NCBI RefSeq assembly: GCF_030506285.1
Contig: NZ_CP119422.1
Location: 4,017,501 to 4,081,500 of the forward strand
Direction: 5' to 3'
From: Catalinimonas niigatensis
GTDB taxonomy: Bacteria; Bacteroidota; Bacteroidia; Cytophagales; Cyclobacteriaceae
Length of the DNA: 64,000 nucleotides
This document shows, piece after piece, positions 55,490-64,000 of the stretch; the stretch's first letter is position 1, and every line of letters starts with the position of its first letter. The position numbers and the translations under genes are program-made. Under the pieces are notes generated by a model. That model was not told the origin of the DNA and did no database searches. It saw only the letters and a list, made by a program, of their open reading frames with translations.

Positions 55490-56162
55490 AAAAAAACAAC
55501 TTTTTAAAGAAACAAAGAAAATTGACTGCTGAAATTAGAGAATTAATCCTTGACTTTCAGCGCATTTTACCCCTCTATCCTACACCTGAGCTATCCAGCA
55601 TACTAATGATTTTCTATGATGGGTAAAATGACAGCTTGCCAAAGCCTTATCAAGTAGCATATGACTGCAACTCAAGCTTAATTTGGTGCTTTGCCTCCTT
55701 GTCATTTACAGATAGGTTTTTCAGGAACGATAGTTATTGCAATTATACTTGACTGACCACTCAGAAATTGCCAAGCCTCCACGTTTGTATATTCTTAACC
55801 CTAAATATTCGTGATCAATTTCTTCTAAGTGATGACCTTACCGTAGTATCCAAACCTATCATTTGAGAGAGATGATTAATAGTGATCGTACTTTGTCTTT
55901 TAGACACAGTGAAACATTAGGGAATTATTTAATATTTTATAAAAGATTATTTGCTAATTGACATCATTACGCTATATTTACATTATTAGTAAATTATATA
56001 CATTTATATTCAATAATCTTTGATCTTTTCCTTTAAAGATAGGAGGTTCCAAGATTTAACATAATTTTGTCTTTTTATTTGACGAACTTAATTGCTAACC
56101 TATAGCAAAAAGTATACGATTATAGTAAATAATTTTAAATTAAAATTTTTAATTTTCTTAAA
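55490..56162. other. Long AT-rich intergenic stretch
   Basis: About 670 bases with no supported gene, tRNA or repeat. It presumably contains the tetR promoter at the left and that of the XRE-like gene at the right; I cannot point to consensus boxes. Confidence 0.4.
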
Positions 56163-56621
56163 GTGCTAGACTTAGAAAAAATAAACACTACTCTTACCCA
56201 TGCCATAAAAGATAAATTTGGGTCTCAGAGGGCATTTGCTGAGGCACATAACCTGCATAAGTCTGACATCAGTAGAGATAAAACAGAAGGGAAACTTGAA
56301 AGTTTAAACCGGCTAAATAGGTATGCTGAAATGATCGGGGTATCTATAGAAGAATTGGTTTTGCCCGGCCTCACCGAGGCAGCACAATATGTCAATCATA
56401 GCAATTTTGATCAGAGCCGAGGCAAGCATTCAAAGGTATCAGGCTTTGCCACAGATCAGCATCAGGCACCCATACTAAATAAGTCTGCTGATCCAGAACT
56501 TCAACAAAAACTCTACGAAAGTCAGGAAAACAGGATTAGTTTGTTAGAACAGATAAGCAGTCTAAAAGACGAGATTAACGCTTTGAAAATTGAGCTGAAC
56601 AACTGTAAAAATGCTTTATAA
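56163..56621 (+). CDS. XRE-like helix-turn-helix protein with C-terminal coiled coil
   Basis: 152 residues. The N-terminal 60 residues form a helix-turn-helix: AIKDKFGSQRAFAEAHNLHK, SDISRDKTEGKLESLNRLNR, YAEMIGVSIEELVLPG. A polar linker follows. The C-terminal 40 residues (LQQKLYESQENRISLLEQIS, then SLKDEINALKIELNNC) have a heptad pattern and should form a coiled coil for dimerisation. It starts with GTG. It is probably a local regulator; its target is unknown. No partner gene overlaps it. Confidence 0.78.
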   Translation: MLDLEKINTTLTHAIKDKFGSQRAFAEAHNLHKSDISRDKTEGKLESLNRLNRYAEMIGVSIEELVLPGLTEAAQYVNHSNFDQSRGKHSKVSGFATDQHQAPILNKSADPELQQKLYESQENRISLLEQISSLKDEINALKIELNNCKNAL

Positions 56622-56923
56622 ATGGGATAGCAAAAGATACAGGTTCAATCAAAAAACAATCTTCTGATGAGTGCTAAGAGATGAAAATCAAAAACTCGTT
56701 TTCTTTACAAATGCCTGAATACTCCTTTCCAAAATGGACTTCCATTCTGTTTTGCTGGTGCTATTTGAGTTTTCATTCCTATCTCGATCCTGAAAAAGAA
56801 TGATGCTGGAAAACGAAACCTGGCTTACTTTACGGGTGAAATCCATGCCGGATACCTACTCTTTTGCCAAGCAGGGTTTCAGGATGAAGAAGTGGGTATG
56901 GACTATTTATATAAAAACTGGAA
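56622..56923. other. Stretch with possible remnants of small genes
   Basis: A 40-codon frame from ATG 56681 (ends at TGA 56801) and an open frame ending TAA 56936 (reads FTGEIHAGYLLFCQAGFQDE) look protein-like but are in different frames, with no start for the second. Together they may be a small broken gene. I cannot confirm it. Confidence 0.3.
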
Positions 56924-57070
56924 ATGGAAACGATAATTATAGTGCTTATAATCGGTGTAGTATATCTCGCAGGACTTTATATAGTAACCAGATCAAAAGG
57001 GAAAATAGAGTCCGAAATCAAAATCACAAAGTGGATTAGCATGAAATATAGAAGCTATAGGAATAAATAA
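56924..57070 (+). CDS. Possible small membrane protein (48 residues)
   Basis: ATG 56924 opens METIIIVLIIGVVYLAGLYI, a single membrane helix, followed by a basic tail (VTRSKGKIESEIKITKWIS). The ATG lies inside the last codons of an upstream open frame, as expected for translational coupling. The layout (short N-terminus, one helix, basic tail) is that of many small bacterial membrane proteins. No family is recognised and the gene is short, so this is only a candidate. Confidence 0.35.
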   Translation: METIIIVLIIGVVYLAGLYIVTRSKGKIESEIKITKWISMKYRSYRNK

Positions 57071-57294
57071 CTACTTTTTTTCCCTCTGGTGTGGAACTTG
57101 GTCTCATATCTAGCACTTTTACTCTCAACCAAACGATCAAGAAGCATAGGCTTTATGAGCCTGAAAATCTCTGACCGCTAAATTCAGGAACCTGTGTACC
57201 ACGGTTAAAGAATCTATATCTTTACACAAGCGGGCGGCATGTCGCAATCTATATCAACATAAAATCGTTAACTTTAGAGAAAAAACACATAACT
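57071..57294. other. Spacer before the toxin-antitoxin pair
   Basis: No gene is seen in these 224 bases. They should contain the promoter of the RelBE-type pair. Confidence 0.35.
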
Positions 57295-57480
57295 ATGGAA
57301 GGAATTAAATATCTGGTGGATGCCTCCAATAAGAAAGTGGCTGTACAAATAGACCTTGAAAAATACGGAGAGCTTATTGAAGAACTGTTGGATGTCATAG
57401 AAGCTGAAGAGCATAAAGATGATGAGACCATTACCCTGGAAGAACTTAAAGCAGAACTCAAAAAAGAAGGTAAGCTTTGA
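57295..57480 (+). CDS. RelB/Phd-like antitoxin
   Basis: 61-residue acidic protein: MEGIKYLVDASNKKVAVQID, LEKYGELIEELLDVIEAEEH, ending in EELKAELKKEGKL. The N-terminal strand that describes a bound 'VDASNKKVAVQI' pattern and the long acidic helix are typical of small antitoxins that precede RelE/ParE toxins. Its stop codon overlaps the toxin's start. The pair usually represses its own transcription. Confidence 0.8.
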   Translation: MEGIKYLVDASNKKVAVQIDLEKYGELIEELLDVIEAEEHKDDETITLEELKAELKKEGKL

Positions 57481-57743
57481 AATATCAGGTAATATTTACC
57501 AACAAGGTAGCCAAAGCCATCCGACAGCTTAATAAAAAAGATATTCCTCATATCATTGAAAAAGCGGAATCCTTAGCGAAAGACCCTCGCCCTGAAGGCA
57601 GCAAAAAGCTCTCTGGTATTCAGGAAGACTTCTGGCGCATCAGAGTAGGCAATTACAGGATCATTTATCTTATTAAAGATGAAATCAAGATCGTCAAAAT
57701 CACAAAAGTAGGCCATCGTAAAGACATCTACCGCAAAAAATAA
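57477..57743 (+). CDS. RelE/ParE-family toxin
   Basis: 88 residues with the RelE fold: YQVIFTNKVAKAIRQLNKKD, PRPEGSKKLSGIQEDFWRIR, VGNYRIIYLIKDEIKIVKIT, KVGHRKDIYR. The basic residues and the C-terminal GHRKDIYR block are those of mRNA interferases of the RelE subgroup rather than gyrase-poisoning ParE. It starts with TTG, overlapping the antitoxin stop by 3 bases, so the two are coupled. Confidence 0.9.
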   Translation: MKYQVIFTNKVAKAIRQLNKKDIPHIIEKAESLAKDPRPEGSKKLSGIQEDFWRIRVGNYRIIYLIKDEIKIVKITKVGHRKDIYRKK

Positions 57744-58071
57744 TCTCACTCTACTAATAACCTATTTAATCCATAAGAATAACTGCACATTGGATGATAT
57801 AGCGTTTTCTTTTTTCAACGAGTGTCGGCCACTGATAGAAAAAAGTTATTGTCACTACAAGGAACGTCTGGGCAATGCCAATCATTGAAAAGATGTCTTT
57901 GACGCTGCAAAATCATCTTCAAAAGGATGCTGAAATTACTAACTGTTAGTATTGATTTTCACCCATATGTTGTGAGTGTTTTTATCACAAAAAAGCAATA
58001 TTCCCCCAAAATGGGTGAGCAAAAGATTACTTAAAAATCCTCATTTTGTATGCTTTAAAAACTGAGGATAT
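57744..58071. other. Intergenic stretch before the permease gene
   Basis: 328 bases without a supported gene or clear hairpin. Confidence 0.4.
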
Positions 58072-60540
58072 ATGTTCTGGAATTATCTCAAAATTGCCCG
58101 CCGTCATCTCGTCAAACATAGCGTATTTGCGTTTATTAATGTGCTGGGACTGGGTCTGGGCATGGCCTGTTGCCTGTTTATCTACCTTTTTGTCAGGCAC
58201 GAACTGAGCTATGATGACTTTCATCCCAAAAAAGACCAGCTCTACCGCATCGTCTACCATGCCAATAATGATTATGACTTCGCCCAGGTGCCACCGCCTC
58301 TGGCTCCCTTGGTACAAAGCAACCTATCCGGCGTAGAAGCTACTGCCCGTGCCTATCGGCGTAGCCTGAGCGTCAGTATTCCTGATCCTACAGGGATGGG
58401 CAATGTGCAGGATTATGAAGAAGAAAATGTGTTTATGGTAGATTCTACTTTCTTCCGGCTTTTTGAGCTGGAATTTCTTGCCGGAAATGCCAATGAAGAC
58501 CTCTCTCAGGCACAAAAAGCCATCATTAACGAAGAACTGGCCGCCAAGTATTTCGGAGAACAGTGGCAATATAATTCTCCCATTGGCCAGACGATCATGC
58601 TGGAAGGCGTACATCCTTATCAGATTGCCGCTGTAGTAAGAGACTTTCCTGAAAATTCTCACCTTAGCTTCAACATACTACTGCCCTATGAGGATATGTT
58701 TGCGCTGATGGATGATGAAAGGAGAGAAGGTATGCGGGAAAACCTGGCCAATAACTGGGTCATCTCTCACTCCCATTCCTATGTGCTTTTAAAAGAAGGT
58801 GTTAATCCGGCAGAAGTGGATAAGGGAATGGAACAGCTTTTACAAACCTACGCACCTGAACCGCTGAGGGTAGGACAGAGCTTTACGCTACAGGCTGTAC
58901 CGGATATCTACCTCAATCCTGACGTTTATCTGAATCCCGGTCCCGTTAGCGACATTAGTTATATTTATACCTTTGTAGGCATTGCCCTCATCACTTTGCT
59001 GATTGCCTGCTTTAATTTTATCAATCTGGCTACAGCACAGTCACTCAAACGTAGTAAAGAGGTAGGGATGCGGAAAGTGCTGGGAGCACGTAAGCTCCAG
59101 TTATTTTTACAGTTTTTGGGCGAATCTCTGCTGATCAGCTTTCTGGCGCTTTTATTGGCTGTATTGATCATCAGCGTTACGCTGCCGGAATTCAACAATA
59201 TTACGCAGAAAAGCTTCACCTTTGCTGACTTACTCAATGGTCCGGTATTGCTGGCCTTTTTAGGAATATTCTTTCTTACCGGAATTCTGGGAGGCAGTTA
59301 CCCGGCTTTTTATACCACCAACATCAAACTGGCACTGATCCTTAAAAATAAAGCCCCACTACGCAAAGGCTGGGCTAATTTATCATTAAGGCAGGCTCTG
59401 GTATTGGTGCAGTTTACCATGTCCATCGCCCTGATTGCCGGTACAGTCATCATCTTCCAGCAACTGAATTTTCTACAGAGCCGTCCGCTGGGCTTTGTCA
59501 AAGAAGCTATGATTACAGTGCCTCTTTACAGTGATAACCTGAACAATGTGTTTGGTGCAGGGGATGCTAATATGCGGCAACGGATGAATACTTTTGAAGA
59601 AAGCCTGCTGCAAAATGCCAGTATTGAAGCCGTCACCCTTTCTTCCGGAGTCCTGGGATTGAGTGTGGTCTCCCGCAGAACCGAACCGGAAGGCGTAGAA
59701 ACTGAAGGAAGACTTTTTATCCCCACCATGGCGGTGGACTATGATTTTAGCGAAACTTACGGCTTAGAGATCGTAGCCGGTCGGGATTTTGACATTGCCG
59801 CCGGTTCTGACCATATAGATGCGTTTATGATCAATGAAAGTGCAGTCAGAAACTTCAACTGGGGAACATCGGAAGAAGCACTGGGCAAAGAAATTGAGCT
59901 GGAAGGCAAAGTAGGATATGTGATAGGCGTTGTCAAAGACTTCCATTATACCTCACTGCACAGCCCTATAGGCTCACTGGTGATGGGAGTATCCGTACCT
60001 TTGTTCAACACTTTTTCTATCCGAGCGCAGGGAAGCAATCTGAACGAAACGCTGGCCTTTGTGGAGCAGCAGTGGAAAGAGTTTTTCCCTCATAAAGCCT
60101 TTGAATATGACTTTCTGGATGAACAATTGCGTCAGGCCTATCAGACGGAAGACCGAGTAGGTAACATCATCGGAATTTTTGCGCTTCTGGCCATCTTTGT
60201 ATCCTGTCTGGGTTCTTATGGCTTGGCCTTACTGCTGGCCAAGCAAAAAGAGAAAGAGATCAGCATTCGCAAAGTACTGGGAGCCAATATTGCCCATATC
60301 GTCAGCATGCTGACCAAAGGTTACTTTGTGCTTATCCTGATAGCCAGTATTCTGGCGGTACCGCTGGCTTACTGGGGCATGAACCGCTGGCTGGAAAACT
60401 TTGCCTACCGCACAGACATGAACTGGTGGCTGTTTGGCATAGCCATATTCCTGGTATTGATTATTGCTACTTTTACCATCAGTTTCCAAACCATCAAAGC
60501 AGCTATTGCCAATCCGGTAAATGCGCTGAAGGACGAATAA
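58072..60540 (+). CDS. FtsX-type ABC transporter permease (MacB-like), Bacteroidota form
   Basis: 822 residues. It opens MFWNYLKIARRHLVKHSVFA, FINVLGLGLGMACCLFIYLF: one membrane helix, then a periplasmic MacB-PCD-like domain, then two FtsX blocks each with three helices and the motif IRKVLGA or MRKVLGA (SKEVGMRKVLGARKLQLF; EKEISIRKVLGANIAHIV). This is the usual permease of lipoprotein, drug or peptide export systems in Bacteroidota. No ATPase gene is adjacent, so the partner is elsewhere. Substrate unknown. Confidence 0.93.
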   Translation: MFWNYLKIARRHLVKHSVFAFINVLGLGLGMACCLFIYLFVRHELSYDDFHPKKDQLYRIVYHANNDYDFAQVPPPLAPLVQSNLSGVEATARAYRRSLSVSIPDPTGMGNVQDYEEENVFMVDSTFFRLFELEFLAGNANEDLSQAQKAIINEELAAKYFGEQWQYNSPIGQTIMLEGVHPYQIAAVVRDFPENSHLSFNILLPYEDMFALMDDERREGMRENLANNWVISHSHSYVLLKEGVNPAEVDKGMEQLLQTYAPEPLRVGQSFTLQAVPDIYLNPDVYLNPGPVSDISYIYTFVGIALITLLIACFNFINLATAQSLKRSKEVGMRKVLGARKLQLFLQFLGESLLISFLALLLAVLIISVTLPEFNNITQKSFTFADLLNGPVLLAFLGIFFLTGILGGSYPAFYTTNIKLALILKNKAPLRKGWANLSLRQALVLVQFTMSIALIAGTVIIFQQLNFLQSRPLGFVKEAMITVPLYSDNLNNVFGAGDANMRQRMNTFEESLLQNASIEAVTLSSGVLGLSVVSRRTEPEGVETEGRLFIPTMAVDYDFSETYGLEIVAGRDFDIAAGSDHIDAFMINESAVRNFNWGTSEEALGKEIELEGKVGYVIGVVKDFHYTSLHSPIGSLVMGVSVPLFNTFSIRAQGSNLNETLAFVEQQWKEFFPHKAFEYDFLDEQLRQAYQTEDRVGNIIGIFALLAIFVSCLGSYGLALLLAKQKEKEISIRKVLGANIAHIVSMLTKGYFVLILIASILAVPLAYWGMNRWLENFAYRTDMNWWLFGIAIFLVLIIATFTISFQTIKAAIANPVNALKDE

Positions 60541-60747
60541 ATGCTTCCATCTGTCAGATAGATGATATAAGAGAGGTTTTACTCTGCTTTTTCTGTTTCA
60601 ACAGTCGGTTAAAGATCAGAATATTGTTAAACTTTGCAAGAATGTAAAGTGAAGGAACCTTATTGGCTGAAACCAGATAATTCTCAGATTTTTTTAATAA
60701 TCTTGTAAAGATTGTAATTTAGACAACCGACCTTACTTTTTGCGTTT

Positions 60748-62274
60748 ATGATTGACAGTTCTGAAGGTTATTTATTAGGATATGATCTGGGAAGTTCTTC
60801 CATTAAAGCTAGTCTGCTGAGTGTAAATAGCGGAGAAGTGCTGGCCAGCGCCACTTCGCCCGATCAGGAAATGGCGATGGAAGCGCCACAGGATGGCTGG
60901 GCTGAGCAGGACCCGGAAATGTGGTGGGAGCATCTGGTCAAAGCTACCCAGGCTTTAAAAGCCAAGCATGGAACAGCCTTATCTCAGGTAAAAGCCATTG
61001 GCATCTCTTACCAGATGCATGGTCTGGTGCTGGTAGACCAAAATCATCAGGTGCTGCGTCCCTCTATCATCTGGTGCGACAGCCGTGCCGTCAAGATAGG
61101 CCGCGAAGCCAGTCAGGCTTTGGGTGATAAGTACAGTCTGGGACATCTGCTCAACAGCCCCGGCAACTTTACCGCCTCTAAACTCAAGTGGGTCAAAGAG
61201 AATGAACCTGATATTTATAAACGCATCTACAAAATGATGCTACCTGGTGATTATGCTGCCATGAAGTTGACCGGCGAAATCTGCACGACCGTATCTGGCC
61301 TTTCGGAAGGAATTATGTGGGATTTTCGAGAACAGTCTTTGGCTGGTAAACTGCTAGAGTATTATGGTATCAATCCTGATTTTATTCCCACTGTTGTCCC
61401 TACCTTTGCCGATCAGGGTAATTTAACAAAGGAAAGTGCTGATCATTTAGGTTTACCTGCGGGTATACCAGTAGCTTACCGCGCAGGCGATCAACCCAAC
61501 AATGCCTGGTCTTTGAATGTGCTGGAGCCCGGTGAAGTGGCTACGACCGCCGGTACTTCAGGCGTGATTTATGGGGTAAGTGACCAACTGGATTATGATC
61601 CTCAATCACGGGTCAATACTTTTGCCCATGTCAATTATAGTAAGCAGGACCCTCGCTATGGCATTCTGGCCTGTGTAAATGGCACAGGGATACAGAATAG
61701 CTGGCTGAAAAATAATCTGGTAGGCGGGAATAGCAACATAGATTACGAAGCCATGAATTTATTGGCTGCCCAGGCTCCCATAGGCTCCGCCGGAGTGACT
61801 GTGCTGCCTTTTGGTAATGGTGCGGAGCGCACTTTGGCGAATGCTGAAATAGACGCCCACATTCACGGCATAAAATTCAACAATCACAGTCAGAGCCATA
61901 TACTGAGGGCAGCACAGGAAGGCATCGTCTTCGCCCTGAAATATAGTTTTGACATCTTACAGGGCATGGGCATGCAGATTCGCAAGGTAAAAGCGGGCAG
62001 AGCCAATATGTTCCTGAGCCCCATCTTCCGCGAAGCTTTTGCCAACACCACTGGTGCCGAAGTAGAGTTATATAATACAGACGGCTCAGTAGGGGCTGCC
62101 CGTGGTGCGGGTGTTGGTGCGGGTGTTTATGCTGACTTCAAAGAAGCTTTTGCCGGACTCAAGCAGGTAGGAGAAGTGGTACCAGAACCAGAGAAGCAGT
62201 CGCAATATCAGGAAGCTTACGAACGCTGGCATACTTTGCTGCAACAACATTTGGCATCGGCAAAAGCATTATAA
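60748..62274 (+). CDS. xylB: Xylulokinase
   Basis: FGGY-family sugar kinase, 508 residues. It phosphorylates D-xylulose to xylulose 5-phosphate. The N-terminal ATP-binding start is LLGYDLGSSSIKASLLSVN; the substrate region has GISYQMHGLVLVD and WCDSRAV; the C-terminal ATPase region has TTAGTSGVIYGV and LQGMGMQIRKVKAGRANMFL. It is followed after 38 bases by xylose isomerase, so the family member is most probably xylulokinase rather than another FGGY enzyme. Confidence 0.95.
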   Translation: MIDSSEGYLLGYDLGSSSIKASLLSVNSGEVLASATSPDQEMAMEAPQDGWAEQDPEMWWEHLVKATQALKAKHGTALSQVKAIGISYQMHGLVLVDQNHQVLRPSIIWCDSRAVKIGREASQALGDKYSLGHLLNSPGNFTASKLKWVKENEPDIYKRIYKMMLPGDYAAMKLTGEICTTVSGLSEGIMWDFREQSLAGKLLEYYGINPDFIPTVVPTFADQGNLTKESADHLGLPAGIPVAYRAGDQPNNAWSLNVLEPGEVATTAGTSGVIYGVSDQLDYDPQSRVNTFAHVNYSKQDPRYGILACVNGTGIQNSWLKNNLVGGNSNIDYEAMNLLAAQAPIGSAGVTVLPFGNGAERTLANAEIDAHIHGIKFNNHSQSHILRAAQEGIVFALKYSFDILQGMGMQIRKVKAGRANMFLSPIFREAFANTTGAEVELYNTDGSVGAARGAGVGAGVYADFKEAFAGLKQVGEVVPEPEKQSQYQEAYERWHTLLQQHLASAKAL

Positions 62275-62312
62275 TATATTATCTATTTTAAACTAACAAT
62301 ACTAACACGACC

Positions 62313-63644
62313 ATGACAAAGGGAGTACAGACATCTGAATTTTTTCCGGAAATCGGTAAGATCAATTACGAAGGTAGAGAATCCGATCATATTTTTTCTT
62401 ACAAATTTTATGATGAGGACCAGGTAGTTGGTGATAAAACCATGAAAGACCATCTGCGCTTTGCAGTGGCTTACTGGCACAGCTTCTGCAACGAGAACAG
62501 TGACCCTTTTGGGGCGGGAACACGCGTATTTCCCTGGAATAAAACCAAAGACCCTCTGGACAATGCCAAATACAAACTGGAAGCAGCTTTTGAGTTTTTT
62601 ACTAAGCTGGGTGTTCCTTACTATTGCTTCCATGACATAGACATTGCCCCTGAAGGAGATACTGTAGCCAAGTCAGAGAAGAATCTTCAGGAGATTGTAC
62701 AGATGGCCAAGAGTTACCAAAAGTCTACTGGTATAAAGTTGCTTTGGGGAACTGCGAATCTGTTTTCTCACCCTCGCTATATGAATGGTGCTTCTACCAA
62801 TCCAGACTTTGAGGTGGTTTGTCATGCCGGAGCGCAGGTAAAGGCTGCACTGGAAGCAACAGTAGAACTGGGAGGAGAAAATTATGTGTTCTGGGGTGGT
62901 CGTGAAGGTTATGCTTCTCTGATCAATACCAATATGAAACGTGAACTGGACCACATGGGCCATTTCCTTCGGATGGCACGTGACTATGGCCGTAAGATAG
63001 GCTTCAAAGGTAATTATCTGATTGAACCCAAACCTGCCGAGCCTTCCAAGCACCAATATGATTTTGATTCAGCCACTGTCATAGGCTTCCTGAAAGCCCA
63101 GGGCTTAGCAGATGATTTCAAAATCAATGTAGAACAGAATCACGCGATACTGGCAGGCCATACCTTTGCCCATGATTTACAGACTGCTTCTGACGCTGGT
63201 ATGCTGGGTAGTGTAGATGCCAATATGGGGGATGTACAAAATGGCTGGGATACCGACTATTTCCCTACGGATCTTTACGATTGCATCCATGCCATGATGG
63301 TAATACTGCAACAAGGTGGCATTGCTCCCGGAGGTCTGAACTTTGACGCCAAAGTGCGCCGTACCTCCTCAGATTCAGAGGATTTATTCATTGCACATAT
63401 AGCCGGTATGGATGCCTTTGCTCGTGGTTTATTGATCGCTCATGACATTATAGAAAATTCTGATTTCATGAAGATGAAGAATAAACGATATGCTTCCTTT
63501 GACTCCGGCAAAGGCGCTGAATATGAAGCAGGAAAACTCAAATTGGAAGACCTGAAAAATTTGGCAGAAGCCCAGGGTGAGCCTAAGAGAATCAGTGGAA
63601 AGATTGAGCTTTTCGAGATGATCGTTAACAATTATATCAAGTAA
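62313..63644 (+). CDS. xylA: Xylose isomerase
   Basis: 443-residue metal-dependent isomerase that converts D-xylose to D-xylulose. The catalytic region shows [15 protein letters not shown] with its His and Asp, and the metal-binding blocks [28 protein letters not shown] and [20 protein letters not shown] are all intact. This is the long class II form common in Bacteroidota. It is the second gene of the xylose operon and is closed by a perfect hairpin. Confidence 0.97.
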   Translation: MTKGVQTSEFFPEIGKINYEGRESDHIFSYKFYDEDQVVGDKTMKDHLRFAVAYWHSFCNENSDPFGAGTRVFPWNKTKDPLDNAKYKLEAAFEFFTKLGVPYYCFHDIDIAPEGDTVAKSEKNLQEIVQMAKSYQKSTGIKLLWGTANLFSHPRYMNGASTNPDFEVVCHAGAQVKAALEATVELGGENYVFWGGREGYASLINTNMKRELDHMGHFLRMARDYGRKIGFKGNYLIEPKPAEPSKHQYDFDSATVIGFLKAQGLADDFKINVEQNHAILAGHTFAHDLQTASDAGMLGSVDANMGDVQNGWDTDYFPTDLYDCIHAMMVILQQGGIAPGGLNFDAKVRRTSSDSEDLFIAHIAGMDAFARGLLIAHDIIENSDFMKMKNKRYASFDSGKGAEYEAGKLKLEDLKNLAEAQGEPKRISGKIELFEMIVNNYIK

Positions 63645-63680
63645 AGCAAAATCTATAGATTGTATTTAGTATGACAGAAT

Positions 63681-63714
63681 AATCCTAAGGGTGTTATAAG
63701 CCTTAGGATTGTTT
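63681..63714 (+). terminator. Hairpin after xylA
   Basis: AATCCTAAGG (63681-63690) and CCTTAGGATT (63701-63710) form a perfect 10-bp stem with a 10-base loop. A short T stretch follows, so read-through into the kinase gene is possible. Confidence 0.6.
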
Positions 63715-63733
63715 TGTATCAATTTATAAAGAT

Positions 63734-64000
63734 ATGAAAGAAGTAGCGCTCGGTATTGATATTGGTGGCACCAACACCAAATTTGGATTCGTAGACAAAG
63801 AAGGAAATATGTACGGAGAGACCTCCATCTCTACCGTTAAAACACCTCCGGGAGACATTGATGCCTTTCTTAAGTACGTACATGAAGAAGTAGAAGCACT
63901 GCGCAAGCAGACTTCGGAAGTACTAAATATTGTAGGGGTAGGTATAGGTGCACCGAATGGAAATTACTTTACCGGTACTATTGAGTATGCTCCTAACCTC
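63734..64000 (+). CDS. ROK-family sugar kinase (glucokinase-like), 3' end cut by the window
   Basis: The first 89 codons are visible. The ATP-binding motif is LGIDIGGTNTKFGFVDKEG, followed by VGVGIGAPNGNYFTGTIE, as in ROK glucokinases. There is no N-terminal helix-turn-helix, so it is an enzyme rather than a ROK repressor such as XylR. It lies 90 bases after xylA and probably extends the sugar-use cluster. The C-terminal part, with the zinc-binding motif, is outside the window. Confidence 0.88.
   Translation, partial: MKEVALGIDIGGTNTKFGFVDKEGNMYGETSISTVKTPPGDIDAFLKYVHEEVEALRKQTSEVLNIVGVGIGAPNGNYFTGTIEYAPNL

Noticed and set aside
56800-57039. 79-codon frame MMLENETW...
   Set aside because: It overlaps two other frames that look at least as protein-like, and its own C-terminus is low-quality sequence. 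I could not choose it.

Overview
The window comes from a Bacteroidota chromosome, most likely a Cytophagales bacterium related to marine flammeovirgid genera. The evidence is the gene families (BatD, a PorT-like barrel, the dehydrogenase-first 3-hydroxyacyl-CoA dehydrogenase/enoyl-CoA hydratase fusion, FtsX-type permeases of about 800 residues, tiny lipoproteins), the promoter form (TTG, about 20 bases, then TAnnTTTG) and frequent TTG/GTG starts. I see no rRNA, tRNA or CRISPR array. The first gene is cut at its 5' end and the last at its 3' end.

Layout. 1-9 kb: a beta-oxidation fusion enzyme, a Uma2 nuclease-like protein, homoserine kinase and threonine synthase, a metallo-beta-lactamase/double-rhodanese protein and an M49-like lipoprotein peptidase. 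9-11.7 kb (minus strand): a TaqI-like restriction enzyme next to a beta-class DNA methyltransferase, followed by a small protein of unknown function overlapping an orphan phage-tail-tube (gp19-like) gene. 11.8-22.8 kb: a tandemly duplicated surface cytochrome module (PSCyt1/DUF1549/LamG/DUF1553 lipoprotein plus Tat-exported DUF1501 protein, twice) and a Tat-exported NHL propeller. The first copy is interrupted by a four-helix-bundle gene flanked by inverted repeats.

22.8-30.4 kb is an accessory region with small unknown genes, an orphan HicB, a MITE-like element, structured repeats, and an AT-rich four-gene run: sce7726-family nuclease, sce7725-family protein, Cys-rich RES-domain protein and HNH endonuclease. 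These genes overlap or nearly touch and look like an anti-phage or toxin-type operon. It is followed by a REP-associated transposase whose own coding sequence contains a perfect 48-bp palindrome. This operon is the best candidate in the window for an undescribed system.

30.5-48.8 kb is mostly housekeeping and metabolism: SLC13 transporter, PEP carboxykinase, M20 amidohydrolase, HD phosphohydrolase, chorismate synthase, BatD, QueG, RuvB, ApbE, AnmK and a PorT-like barrel. It also holds two decaying envelope/polysaccharide genes (a sulfotransferase remnant and a flippase broken by a TTTG duplication) and three tandem 51-codon lipoprotein genes on the minus strand. 48.9-64 kb: M16 peptidase, FAD oxidoreductase, SDR/DUF2867 protein, SMP-30 lipoprotein, universal stress protein, TetR regulator, XRE-like regulator, a RelBE-type toxin-antitoxin pair, an FtsX permease, and a xylose operon (xylB, xylA) followed by a ROK-family kinase.
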